Source: a virus. From it: DNA of 40,628 nt. The position numbers were made by a program, and so were the translations under genes. Below the pieces are notes generated by a model. That model made no database searches. It saw nothing but the letters and a program-made list of their open reading frames with translations, and had not been told where the DNA came from. The stretch is taken from positions 1-40,628 of the IMG/VR virus record IMGVR_UViG_3300007540_000032. One strand, written 5' to 3'. Each line of letters opens with the position of its first letter. Positions within the stretch are counted from its first letter, which is position 1. Below are positions 21,301-25,261 of this stretch, piece by piece.

Positions 21301-21796
21301 CAAACAATGGTACTCAGCTTTAGCTAAAGATTTAAACCCCCTATCAATTGGTTCATTTACTGAGGATATTAGTATTGAGGTATTAAACCTTATTCAATAC
21401 CTTGCTGAGGCAGAGGGTGACGAAGCTTATATGGATTTCATTAAGCGTAAGAGAGATGACGGAGGACAAATGTTCTACAGATATAAAGATAAAGAAGAAA
21501 GAGGTCAAGCGTTTGGTGCTAGCTTATTAGGTGGTGGGGGTCTATACCAAATTCCATATACGCAAGCTGCAGAGATGCTTGACAATTTCGAACTAATTAA
21601 TACTCAAACTAGAAGAGATGATTATGGTAATTTATTTGAGTATGATTTTGATTCTAGTCAACAACAGTTCTTAAAATTATCATTTGCTGCAGAGTTTATC
21701 TCCTTATTTGGATTAGGTGAAGCAGACTCTAGGAGAGTTATGAGAAAGATTAGAAGAGATATAACAAAGAATACTAAAAAACAAAAAATTAATTAA
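12347..21796 (+). CDS. Giant multidomain internal virion protein (polyvalent-type)
   Basis: This single 3149-residue reading frame is 9.45 kb long. Visible parts: a Glu/Lys-rich low-complexity start (1-110); helical regions; a charged Lys/Arg/Glu coil at about 755-800; a domain at about 835-980 with YIKNGFRPVARLSFD and APKGW, which looks like the small domains of phage 'polyvalent' proteins; a Rossmann-like methyltransferase segment with FLDIGASEGG (D1089) and VNEDFAFQFM (near 1160); a zincin-like motif HEYGH at 1781-1785 with EEALAT at 1844-1849 as possible third ligand; long coils (2080-2330); and a conserved-looking C-terminus with FLPYQSFNI near 2890. It follows the ejection-protein genes, so it is probably packaged and delivered with the DNA. 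Activities are suggested by motifs only. It overlaps the next gene by one base. Confidence 0.75.
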   Translation: MNELQEIVKKMIAAGESEENIAIVIKQYNNKATPKEAEVPKGDEAEVVSGVSDSTSAESISSSDSETQNKFPQIERQDPTQEEMDGVNAYVDKLNAPIEIGEDAARAITAPELAKEQKELEAIIASRPIVADNSKEEARLKEINDAFDRLAEPPKSIRKISNEQIAELDKKQDELTTKAVRLAKGTDFSVEEILTNDGTYQDIIKQKNKLHDQKRLEDEVINRVVEDTNSNQDGFFGKVGRMFGGGDEEVTQTAKLSDAIEEEILLSLKGDNRQKEKIAKGYATLDEKETLIANAKVKVITAEKESIINKAKAARAEIEDPAELERTLLNLQTNYDALLGQVGFDKAKGILNNAFEKTDKSQAFDEILSDDGFFGTTADMITTLGEGVTQIALKGTVGFTADIMSSIGDLGFDRDEYSVFDAFSDTVGQITNYNYLPTSKAANTRLFDDAGNLNLTGKTISKSFAETIPFTLAIINDARRGKITNLEVGLGKLVSGTRSAKMTQSLRLIDSAFRHTFSDNIVQAEDLGLTGNDGKIYATTMSSVEGFAEMVMPDTRFFSTTVGDNLKRAFVRDLKSAASKKARVQVAKNFMGNVIGELGEEEIVLAAQDLMGYAMVVGHENSEFWDIANQKQLAAATIIMSTPLSGLNLRRDYKGNIMDFYSKVSENINGITEDLRTELELPHHTTETKQQITNAISWANNLNKAITLAPEGVTGKQVDLLMEKEALVQEKKNLDPAFHAPINEKIKALEAKIEPMNAKTKEVTAAAEKKQKEEDAKRKEREQAARAKRAAAKDVGTRKTSETTETKSVEQQGVQAEGKKEVGKPYTAEEVQETTDAKAFVVAQQTAMANRKEDSKQVEILDEKTAQKIVDDGGKLFVTSDGKSGGYVKKDGYMGGLFKDPTANRSQAAKVLQEARVKAGGKFFDAFGINTETEKGTTLEDIYIKNGFRPVARLSFDANQAPKGWEQTNLKERPDNVFFVYDPAYKAKIGEGQRMENYDDAYKLAESFKKGNQNTAFFTGKAAEASSKVPYKPVLKVVDKNSPVAKAYDIYSAGGNFTGHISKMIAGFAEKQIKVAEAIVKGKFKSFLDIGASEGGLVKTVASLGVDKAVGIDPNTQMIANFNSTPAVKGAELRQEAFLASWTEGDGTKINEFKPKEKFEVVNEDFAFQFMNNDRKAQVEAVKGMMTDDGVFITSEKFHTANSEANEQKKYDHQKKYFNESELTEDKQTIISGMASDMVGDTEYFQTLKDNFAFVEEFWNAGDFKGYLASDSQAKLNEMKKNIGDLSSEFTDKESQTSNENLAKVEAEAEQLNNELEDFLGEANPNLQLDSKKEITSEEKKQELVAEATAMMEAVEGDGFTEEAFTAENEPKVEVTPITVKENSKLASSLKKMGLKDLVGKKVNLVMADQLKVGTVDINGKKLRRMGGHFFPLIKELRGKVAWASINETAAIKIVRGAIKSDYTVVYNMYPNAVDSNLAILETMIESVAALPKAVNKQVFEEFKTMLQTGVYGEGGRDTEKVRKFAAEAKNFGDIVAGIGTLGVDTKAAILKKALPSKRVKASTKLGRILQDNKIDIEDLRALNVEQFAAELPAGAMTMVLEVHDKNGNKVTSETEREALMTPAQQKAEGLPTHQNYDIYVRGKAVAMLEETVPFWNMYKSAMSTINAKVTGLLKHGKGEKARAFTAKEAYSNAMRSADSTASQSKGLSEPDVSMYEKFISLLGRAFPSVQVITDTAEFNTLMENLTAKALTTKSGKVYGAVYQGKLYLNSGLANFNTPIHEYGHVWINTVKETNKSLYNKGMSLVKGSEYEASILESKEYTKVTKQMLKEGATQEEVDNYIQEEALATAIGDKGEAFVKAAQNKNFTNWLNQLFSFVKKLTGISKYSAKQLQDITLGEFTQAVAVDIMSGNEVFKKGQVQTLNDALQLSMGTGKSLQEIVEFAREKGYEDAVIKAALAKQGFTRVQAETALATIIPKAVAKGAAEVVRTNKQSNLKADVDAVGIAHVKSTKWYRGLTTNQKDALNKKGISEILGGMEASLRKGSQPNKEGKAFRNTVKEVTGQTDQSRTIVSTEAKLLKDKFKAMERGAKIGAAEIKKLKAEFIKEISAKLKEIVNNKSMSLAEARRILSAVNQLTFSNYDRVAPLVDKVIDTIENKGIRRQIKQTKTRLRKSSRSERNPVNMRELAKQAVKVNEAHLTYAQRVIYNDILSEIANGFKASSNKNYRMPNEEDMIKSLEALNKAADTARLQKLAETMGIDGSNLTVDELVALLESENVDEAIDEMKAEKQKAARKALEKQAEYARMALEIVDEADMSEQERKDVRTLQNADLTLLSSTDLRDLIKIVDNIAENNSFASSGSLISKVRAYTASNEAVGVFNKDELSMVRKTIITDLKSLALIFKKVFMNTKKSAVFNKLSGLGKLGMAYTSHKKAMNALAKEYDKMFAQLSKKNKGLAKPENTMLRGLVGQLIQGTTAEDFDINKSRIEDHIAQSKKAQAKSTRLGVDVLEKQYEKLKNLKSQDEVIKYTKGLNDGNWEIVDFWLNHFDSQKDALKYNTETIHGKSFEEVVGNYLPIKMKADGKVVEDIDNQPFFDRNGLAASSASPTTIKRTKTKKLPAGRVLDLDFDSVMFNKASAVSIDIETSAAYKDVYNFFRSPNMEKMFGNETIGVFNKKLAEMRKVQLGISSMNLNEDEVTKNITKIERVWKSVATTIGLGSITQYPKQYISVAFNVMAHLGGQSDLMFKAMFTDKTKIPLLDMVSISLRGETQAGTITGGNRISEAEKKATKAIAGQVAQFTGEAASKVREALFFSLRKGDVNVAKSSWIAFYQKYLQDAGETDIDMTTEHLRKDEKLRQEAISYAELKVEETQISSDESRGSEFYQSKSVDRSILRSIFLPYQSFNINSKMRMMNDLGILSSKRASKEDKREAAASLTGTTAEVITFHSMKYYVLAQVFALGKSALEDMFGLEPPEEDEDAKQAFVFKQWYSALAKDLNPLSIGSFTEDISIEVLNLIQYLAEAEGDEAYMDFIKRKRDDGGQMFYRYKDKEERGQAFGASLLGGGGLYQIPYTQAAEMLDNFELINTQTRRDDYGNLFEYDFDSSQQQFLKLSFAAEFISLFGLGEADSRRVMRKIRRDITKNTKKQKIN

Positions 21797-22482
21797 TGAT
21801 TCCAACAAATAAACAAAAGAGAGCAGCCCACCTTAGATGGTGGGTTGCTATATTTCCGGTAGGTGCTGTAGCTGTAATAAGCTCACCCTTTATAGCTCCT
21901 GTAGCTTGGTTAGTAGAAAAAGTGCTACCAAATAATAATCCCTTATGGTGGTGGTTAGATGATGAGATACACGACCCTAAAATGAATGAGGATTGGTTAG
22001 AGTTTAAACAACGTAAAGATTGGTGGGCTTGGATAGATTGGCACTGCTTTAGAAATTCAATGTGGAACTTAAAAGCTTCATTAACACCGGAGAGTTCTAT
22101 TGACTTCTGTAAAACTAATGATGAGGTGGTAGTGGAATTGATTAAATATGATGTAGTTAGAAATGGTCAACCCGTACCAATAGATACACCATGCTTAGAA
22201 ATGCCTGTGGTTCGTTGGATTGATAAACACGGTAACGATGGTTGGAATACTACATCCGGAATAAAAGTAAATGAAGAGAAGACAGCTTGGGGAGAGTTAC
22301 ACTATTGGTACACAGCCAACAGTCAACTAAACTTTAGGGAAGGTTTTGTTAGAGAGAAGACAGGATATATAATCCATGGTAAGTTTCCATTCTTCGGTAA
22401 GAAGACCTACTACCACAGGGTAGCTAAAGGAGCTAACGAAAAGCGTTATGTCTACACAAATAAGAAACAGATTAAACCTTAA
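21796..22482 (+). CDS. Small membrane-anchored phage protein, Trp-rich
   Basis: A 228-residue protein with a basic N-terminus followed by one hydrophobic segment (WWVAIFPVGAVAVISSPFIA, residues 15-34) that should anchor it in the inner membrane. A strikingly Trp-rich region follows (WWWLDDEIH, DWWAWIDWHCF, residues 52-85). The rest is a beta-rich soluble domain ending in a basic tail. I recall similar proteins near tail or lysis genes in many phages, annotated only as domains of unknown function. ATG overlaps the preceding TAA (TAATG). It is the last gene before the convergent terminator. An envelope role at ejection or lysis is possible but not shown. Confidence 0.7.
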   Translation: MIPTNKQKRAAHLRWWVAIFPVGAVAVISSPFIAPVAWLVEKVLPNNNPLWWWLDDEIHDPKMNEDWLEFKQRKDWWAWIDWHCFRNSMWNLKASLTPESSIDFCKTNDEVVVELIKYDVVRNGQPVPIDTPCLEMPVVRWIDKHGNDGWNTTSGIKVNEEKTAWGELHYWYTANSQLNFREGFVREKTGYIIHGKFPFFGKKTYYHRVAKGANEKRYVYTNKKQIKP

Positions 22483-22487
22483 ACAAG

Positions 22488-22522
22488 AAAACCCCCAACC
22501 ATATCGGAAGGGGGTTTATTTT
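22488..22522. terminator. Bidirectional terminator between converging units
   Basis: AACCCCC arms (22489-22496) pair with GGGGGTTT (22510-22517) over 8 positions with a 13-base loop. A-rich sequence precedes it and ATTTTTG follows, so it can stop the rightward virion transcript and the leftward tRNA transcript. Confidence 0.8.
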
Positions 22523-22524
22523 TG

Positions 22525-22596
22525 TGGTCACAGTAGGGATTGAACCTACGACCTATCCCTTATGAGGGGAGTGCTCTACCTCTGAGCTATGTTGTA
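22525..22596 (-). tRNA. tRNA with CAU anticodon (Met/Ile2 type), damaged acceptor stem
   Basis: The D arm (GCTC/GAGC), anticodon loop CTCATAA and T arm (GTAGG/CCTAC with TTCAATC) are normal. The acceptor 3' strand TGTGACC meets 5' strand TACAACA and only the inner three of seven pairs form. The outer bases of the 5' strand belong to the 3' end of the neighbouring tRNA (overlap 22595-22596). It may be non-functional, edited after transcription, or the result of a deletion fusion. Confidence 0.65.
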
Positions 22597-22678
22597 GCGA
22601 GAGTGGGACTCGAACCCACGGGGTCTTTCGACATGGGGATATGAACCCCACAAGCTTCCATCTACTGACTACCTCGCT
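22595..22678 (-). tRNA. tRNA-like, CAU anticodon with extended variable arm
   Basis: The acceptor arms AGCGAGG/TCTCGCT pair at all seven positions (one G-U). The anticodon stem TGGGG/CCCCA holds the loop TTCATAT (anticodon CAU). The variable region is about 14 bases with a GTC-GAAA-GAC hairpin, i.e. class II architecture. T arm GTGGG/CCCAC with TTCGAGT is normal. Three G:C pairs at 29-31/39-41 recall initiator tRNAs. The D stem is poor. Met and Ile tRNAs are normally class I, so the amino acid identity is unclear. Confidence 0.7.
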
Positions 22679-22688
22679 ATATATTATG

Positions 22689-22696
22689 CAAATATA
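22689..22696 (-). promoter_or_regulatory. Promoter -7 element for the leftmost tRNAs
   Basis: On the minus strand TATATTTG followed by CATAATATA lies about 10 bases before the 5' end of the CAU tRNA at 22678, so transcription could start almost at the mature 5' end. A clear -33 TTTG was not found. Confidence 0.6.
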
Positions 22697-22744
22697 AGCA
22701 AAATTATTTACATAATGTTACATTAACTAACATTTAACTTTTAG

Positions 22745-22831
22745 AGCAGCAGGTGAGATTCGAACTCACGGTGTGACATTATCTGACTAGCTTGGAAGGC
22801 TAGTACAATCGACCAACTATGCGACTGCTGC
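22745..22831 (-). tRNA. tRNA-Gly(UCC)-like with long variable arm
   Basis: The acceptor GCAGCAG/CTGCTGC pairs at all seven positions and U is the discriminator. G1:C72, C2:G71 and U73 are the bacterial GlyRS identity set. Anticodon stem CTAGC/GCTAG with loop CTTCCAA gives UCC. T arm GTGAG/CTCAC with TTCGAAT is normal. The variable region is 17 bases, whereas tRNA-Gly normally has 4-5, so this is a class II body with a Gly anticodon and Gly acceptor. Confidence 0.75.
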
Positions 22832-22837
22832 AATTTG

Positions 22838-22910
22838 TAGAAACAATAGGATTTGAACCTATGACCCTCTCGGTATCAGCGAGGTGCTCTACCAACTGAG
22901 CTATGCTTCT
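22838..22910 (-). tRNA. tRNA-Ile(GAU)
   Basis: A canonical class I cloverleaf: acceptor AGAAGCA/TGTTTCT (one G-U), D arm GCTC/GAGC with AGTTGGTA, anticodon loop CTGATAC (GAU), 5-base variable loop, T arm ATAGG/CCTAT with TTCAAAT, A73. The outermost anticodon-stem pair is C-A. Confidence 0.85.
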
Positions 22911-22916
22911 ATTTAG

Positions 22917-22990
22917 TACTCCCTCTTGGACTCGAACCAAGGGCATTCCCCTTAAAAAGGGGGAGCTCTAACCAACTGAGCTAAGGAAGC
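22917..22990 (-). tRNA. tRNA-Lys(UUU)
   Basis: A canonical class I cloverleaf: acceptor GCTTCCT/AGGGAGT with G-U at two positions, D arm GCTC/GAGC with AGTTGGTTA, anticodon loop TTTTTAA (UUU), T arm CTTGG/CCAAG with TTCGAGT, A73. UUU suits the Lys AAA-rich genes of this phage. Confidence 0.88.
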
Positions 22991-22995
22991 AATTG

Positions 22996-23068
22996 TGGAG
23001 AAGAAGGGAATTGAACCCTCGAGGCTTGCAGTGCAAGTGCAAGTGTCTAGCCAACACGACACATCCCC
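22996..23068 (-). tRNA. tRNA-Ala(UGC), atypical D arm
   Basis: Acceptor GGGGATG/CTTCTCC contains the G3:U70 wobble and A73 that identify tRNA-Ala. The anticodon stem TTGCA/TGCAA with loop CTTGCAC gives UGC. T arm GAGGG/CCCTT with TTCAATT is acceptable. The best D stem TGTC/GACA leaves almost no linker after the acceptor stem, and position 6-67 is a T-T mismatch. A terminator-like hairpin ends four bases before its 5' end. Confidence 0.7.
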
Positions 23069-23071
23069 ATT

Positions 23072-23103
23072 AAAAAAGCCCTAACAAATAAATGCTAGGG
23101 CTT
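23072..23103 (-). terminator. Minus-strand terminator directly before tRNA-Ala
   Basis: On the minus strand AAGCCCTA pairs with TAGGGCTT (8 pairs, plus coordinates 23096-23103 and 23076-23083) and is followed by a T-run. It ends the transcript of the small membrane protein gene. The tRNA 5' end is only a few bases further on, so tRNA synthesis from this side needs read-through. Confidence 0.8.
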
Positions 23104-23220
23104 CGGATACGTTAAAATTACCTACAATCTAACATAGCATGGAAAGCCCTAGGAAGTTTCTCCCCACGGTCTTATCAATCGCTATTGTAATAATTGTGTT
23201 CATTGAATGTTTAATCTTTT

Positions 23221-23349
23221 TTACTTGTTAATTTTGTCGTCAATCTTGTCAACGATGCCTGCTACTTTTTTTGCTAGGCTTGGATTGTTTCTTAATACTA
23301 AGAAGAAGCCTACTGCTCCTACTACTACTCCTGCTATAAATGAAATCAT
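23221..23349 (-). CDS. 42-residue single-span membrane protein
   Basis: A short frame with ATG at 23349 encodes a product starting MISFIAGVVVGAVGFFLVLR, an almost complete transmembrane helix with an Arg stop. An amphipathic Lys/Asp-rich tail follows (VAGIVDKIDDKINK). The frame has a promoter of the right type 25 bases upstream and a terminator downstream, which argues that it is real. Holin-like, antiholin-like or membrane-stress roles are all possible; I recognise no family. About 120 bases lie between its stop and the terminator, holding only a doubtful 24-codon frame. Confidence 0.65.
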   Translation of the reverse strand: MISFIAGVVVGAVGFFLVLRNNPSLAKKVAGIVDKIDDKINK

Positions 23350-23373
23350 ACTTATACTTTTTTAAGTTAGGTG

Positions 23374-23405
23374 CAAATATACAAAAAAATTTTTAATACC
23401 ACAAA
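23374..23405 (-). promoter_or_regulatory. Promoter for the 42-residue membrane protein
   Basis: On the minus strand TTTG (plus 23402-23405), a 20-base spacer and TATATTTG (plus 23374-23381) give the best full match to the Bacteroidota -33/-7 promoter in the window. It overlaps the end of the 137-residue gene. Confidence 0.75.
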
Positions 23406-23819
23406 TTAATCAGTACCTTTTATTTTTGCATTAGCTACACGATAGTTTCTTTCATCTCTTTTCTTAGCTTTATGTGCTTGAAGTTTCTTATCATAAGCAA
23501 TTTTCTTCTCAGCCCTTTTACGGTCTACAGGATTGGTAGTTCTTGTGTAAGTACCATCATGAGATTTATAACCGGACATTTTACCACCCTTATTTTTAAT
23601 GGTAGTGCCTTTATACTTTACCGAAGGTCTGTACTCGCTGTCTTTATTGCCTGTTTTAGCATCTTTTACAGATTTACTAGAAACCTCATACTTGCTACCA
23701 CTTTTTGTTTTAGCTATGTGTGTTTTAGCTTTCTTTTTGTCGGTGTTAGCTGTACTAGCTAATTTTGTTCTTGGGTCAGACAGCTTTACAGGGTCTGATT
23801 TACTTTTTCGTTTTGCCAT
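23406..23819 (-). CDS. Lysine-rich basic protein, unknown
   Basis: A 137-residue protein dominated by Lys, Arg, Ser, Thr and Asp with almost no hydrophobic core, e.g. DKKKAKTHIAKTKSGSKYEV and a C-terminal AEKKIAYDKKLQAHKAKKRD. No signal peptide, no Cys and no enzyme motif are seen. The composition suggests a disordered nucleic-acid-binding protein; DNA condensation, RNA binding or a virion-internal role are all open. It has its own AGTATCTTTG promoter 26 bases upstream and is followed by another promoter, so it is an independent one-gene unit rather than an operon member. Confidence 0.7.
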   Translation of the reverse strand: MAKRKSKSDPVKLSDPRTKLASTANTDKKKAKTHIAKTKSGSKYEVSSKSVKDAKTGNKDSEYRPSVKYKGTTIKNKGGKMSGYKSHDGTYTRTTNPVDRKRAEKKIAYDKKLQAHKAKKRDERNYRVANAKIKGTD

Positions 23820-23821
23820 GT

Positions 23822-24295
23822 TTATTGTTTTTTAGATTCAATTACAAAGATACTAAAATTATCCTTACCCTTAAAAAGCTCATCTAATTGACTCTCCCAA
23901 AAGTCTATATCTTCATAGGGTCTAAAATTTATAGGTGCTATAGGACTCATCAACCCTGTTCCACTGTGACCAATATTGAAAATTGAATGTGTTAGCTCAT
24001 GAAAAACCACTAACTTCAACACTGCTTTATCTAAAGAACAGTAAGAGCTCATAGCCACTATATAACCATCCTTTGTGGCTATCCCTAATGTTGGGTAGTT
24101 AAGGAGATTAGTTAATACAATCATCTGCATGTTATTTATATGTGGAGTAACATCTATACACCTCTCTGCAGCCTCTGCTATATATTCTTCCACTATTGGC
24201 TTGAGTATTGGGTCAATGTGCACATAGGAAGTTTTTTGACCAAAAAAATCCCCTGTAAATAATACAAGGGATATTAACACTAATAATTTTTTCAT
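23822..24295 (-). CDS. Secreted HExxH metallopeptidase-like protein
   Basis: A 157-residue protein. MKKLLVLISLVLFTGDFFGQ (1-20) is a signal peptide with a probable cut after FFG, a common Bacteroidota pattern. HELTHSIFNIGH at 99-110 gives HExxH with a further GH seven residues on, and GLMSP (114-118) resembles a Met-turn. This arrangement is close to, but one residue longer than, the metzincin signature HExxHxxGxxH. The product should act in the periplasm or outside, for example on envelope proteins or peptidoglycan cross-links during lysis or superinfection control; the substrate is unknown. It is preceded by its own promoter and is followed at once by the promoter of the Lys-rich gene. Confidence 0.75.
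   Translation of the reverse strand: MKKLLVLISLVLFTGDFFGQKTSYVHIDPILKPIVEEYIAEAAERCIDVTPHINNMQMIVLTNLLNYPTLGIATKDGYIVAMSSYCSLDKAVLKLVVFHELTHSIFNIGHSGTGLMSPIAPINFRPYEDIDFWESQLDELFKGKDNFSIFVIESKKQ
23845..23852 (-). promoter_or_regulatory. Promoter -7 element for the Lys-rich gene
   Basis: On the minus strand TATCTTTG, in the context TTAGTATCTTTGTAA, lies 26 bases before the ATG at 23819 and inside the 3' end of the upstream gene. It is the same core as at 2353. Confidence 0.75.
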
Positions 24296-24310
24296 ATCTA
24301 CCTGTTTTTA

Positions 24311-24318
24311 CAAAGATA
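24311..24318 (-). promoter_or_regulatory. Promoter -7 element for the secreted protein gene
   Basis: On the minus strand TATCTTTG, within TTTTTAGTATCTTTGT, lies 16 bases before the ATG at 24295. It directly abuts the stop codon of the kinase/phosphatase gene. Confidence 0.75.
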
Positions 24319-25245
24319 CTAAAAATTGTTATACGCCACGTTAAAGACTTTAAGACCTAAAGCTCGTGCTCGTCTAACTACTTGTAGCCTGTCATCAAAC
24401 ATTCCTACAATATAATTATCCTCAGCAATCTTTCTCCACATCTCCTCCTTCACAACCCAATCCGGTCTTTGGTCACCTTTAGGTCTGATGTATATTTCAT
24501 CATAAAAAATACCATTATCAGATAACCACTTCTTAGTCTCATCTATACAAACAGCATCTCTGCCTGTACATATTATAACTTTAGTGCTAGTCATCTCTTC
24601 ATAGTAGGGTGTCAAAGCTTGTGATATAACCTTAGTAGGATAATCTATTACATCCTCCCCAACCTTGTGCCAATCATAAGGACTTCTAGTAGCCCTGTCC
24701 ATATGAGACAATGTTCCATCAATGTCAAATATTACACAATTAGTGTTATCGGGATTTTGACTAAGCTGAACCGGAGTAAAATCTATAGGATTTTTAGCCA
24801 ACTCTACCATTAAACTAGTAAATCTGTTATATTGCTTCTCAATTACGTGCTCTCCAACGCTTCTGCTTCTCATAGAGTCTCTATTTAAGGCATCTGCCTT
24901 GCTGATTTCAAATATCAAAACCTCAGCGTGTACGTTCCAATACTTAAATCTCTCTAAGTACTTGTATGTCAAGTGTGTAGCATCCGCTATTACTGTCTTA
25001 CCAAAATTAAGACCTTCATTGATTAAAGTGTCTTCGTACCTAGTAACCTTCTTTTCAAGACCTGCTACATCATTTCTTAAGTAGTAATCTTCTATACCTG
25101 ACTCGGTAAAGCCAAACATAAGCTCTCTGATTTTATCCCTATTGACTATAGTATACTTTGAAGGGTCTTCCAACCACTTCTTGTGAGCCCAAGTACTTTT
25201 ACCCGAGCCGCTGATTCCAATTGTTATTATTAAATTTCCTTTCAT
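24319..25245 (-). CDS. pseT: Polynucleotide 5'-kinase / 3'-phosphatase (T4 Pnk type)
   Basis: The 308-residue enzyme has the two-domain order of T4 Pnk (301 residues). The N-terminal kinase has the P-loop GISGSGKS (10-17) and the TIVNRDKIR segment near 32-40. The C-terminal HAD-type phosphatase has FDIDGTLS with D174 and D176 (equivalent to T4 D165 and D167), then IICTGRD and FDDRLQVV. In T4 this enzyme turns the 2',3'-cyclic phosphate and 5'-OH ends left by anticodon nucleases into ends that RNA ligase can join. The RNA ligase gene is 16 bases upstream in the same operon and tRNA genes lie on both sides, so tRNA repair is the natural role. Confidence 0.92.
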   Translation of the reverse strand: MKGNLIITIGISGSGKSTWAHKKWLEDPSKYTIVNRDKIRELMFGFTESGIEDYYLRNDVAGLEKKVTRYEDTLINEGLNFGKTVIADATHLTYKYLERFKYWNVHAEVLIFEISKADALNRDSMRSRSVGEHVIEKQYNRFTSLMVELAKNPIDFTPVQLSQNPDNTNCVIFDIDGTLSHMDRATRSPYDWHKVGEDVIDYPTKVISQALTPYYEEMTSTKVIICTGRDAVCIDETKKWLSDNGIFYDEIYIRPKGDQRPDWVVKEEMWRKIAEDNYIVGMFDDRLQVVRRARALGLKVFNVAYNNF

Positions 25246-25261
25246 TACTTTATTAATTTTA

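Noticed and set aside
22741-22831. Reading the UCC tRNA in the opposite direction as a plus-strand tRNA-Ser(GGA), since its anticodon hairpin is nearly symmetrical.
   Set aside because: The T loop TTCGAAT and the order of arms fit only the minus strand.
23129-23203. A 24-codon minus-strand frame between the 42-residue gene and the terminator (starts MNTIITIAIDKTVG).
   Set aside because: Very short, no own promoter, no recognisable features; kept only as a possible part of the untranslated region.
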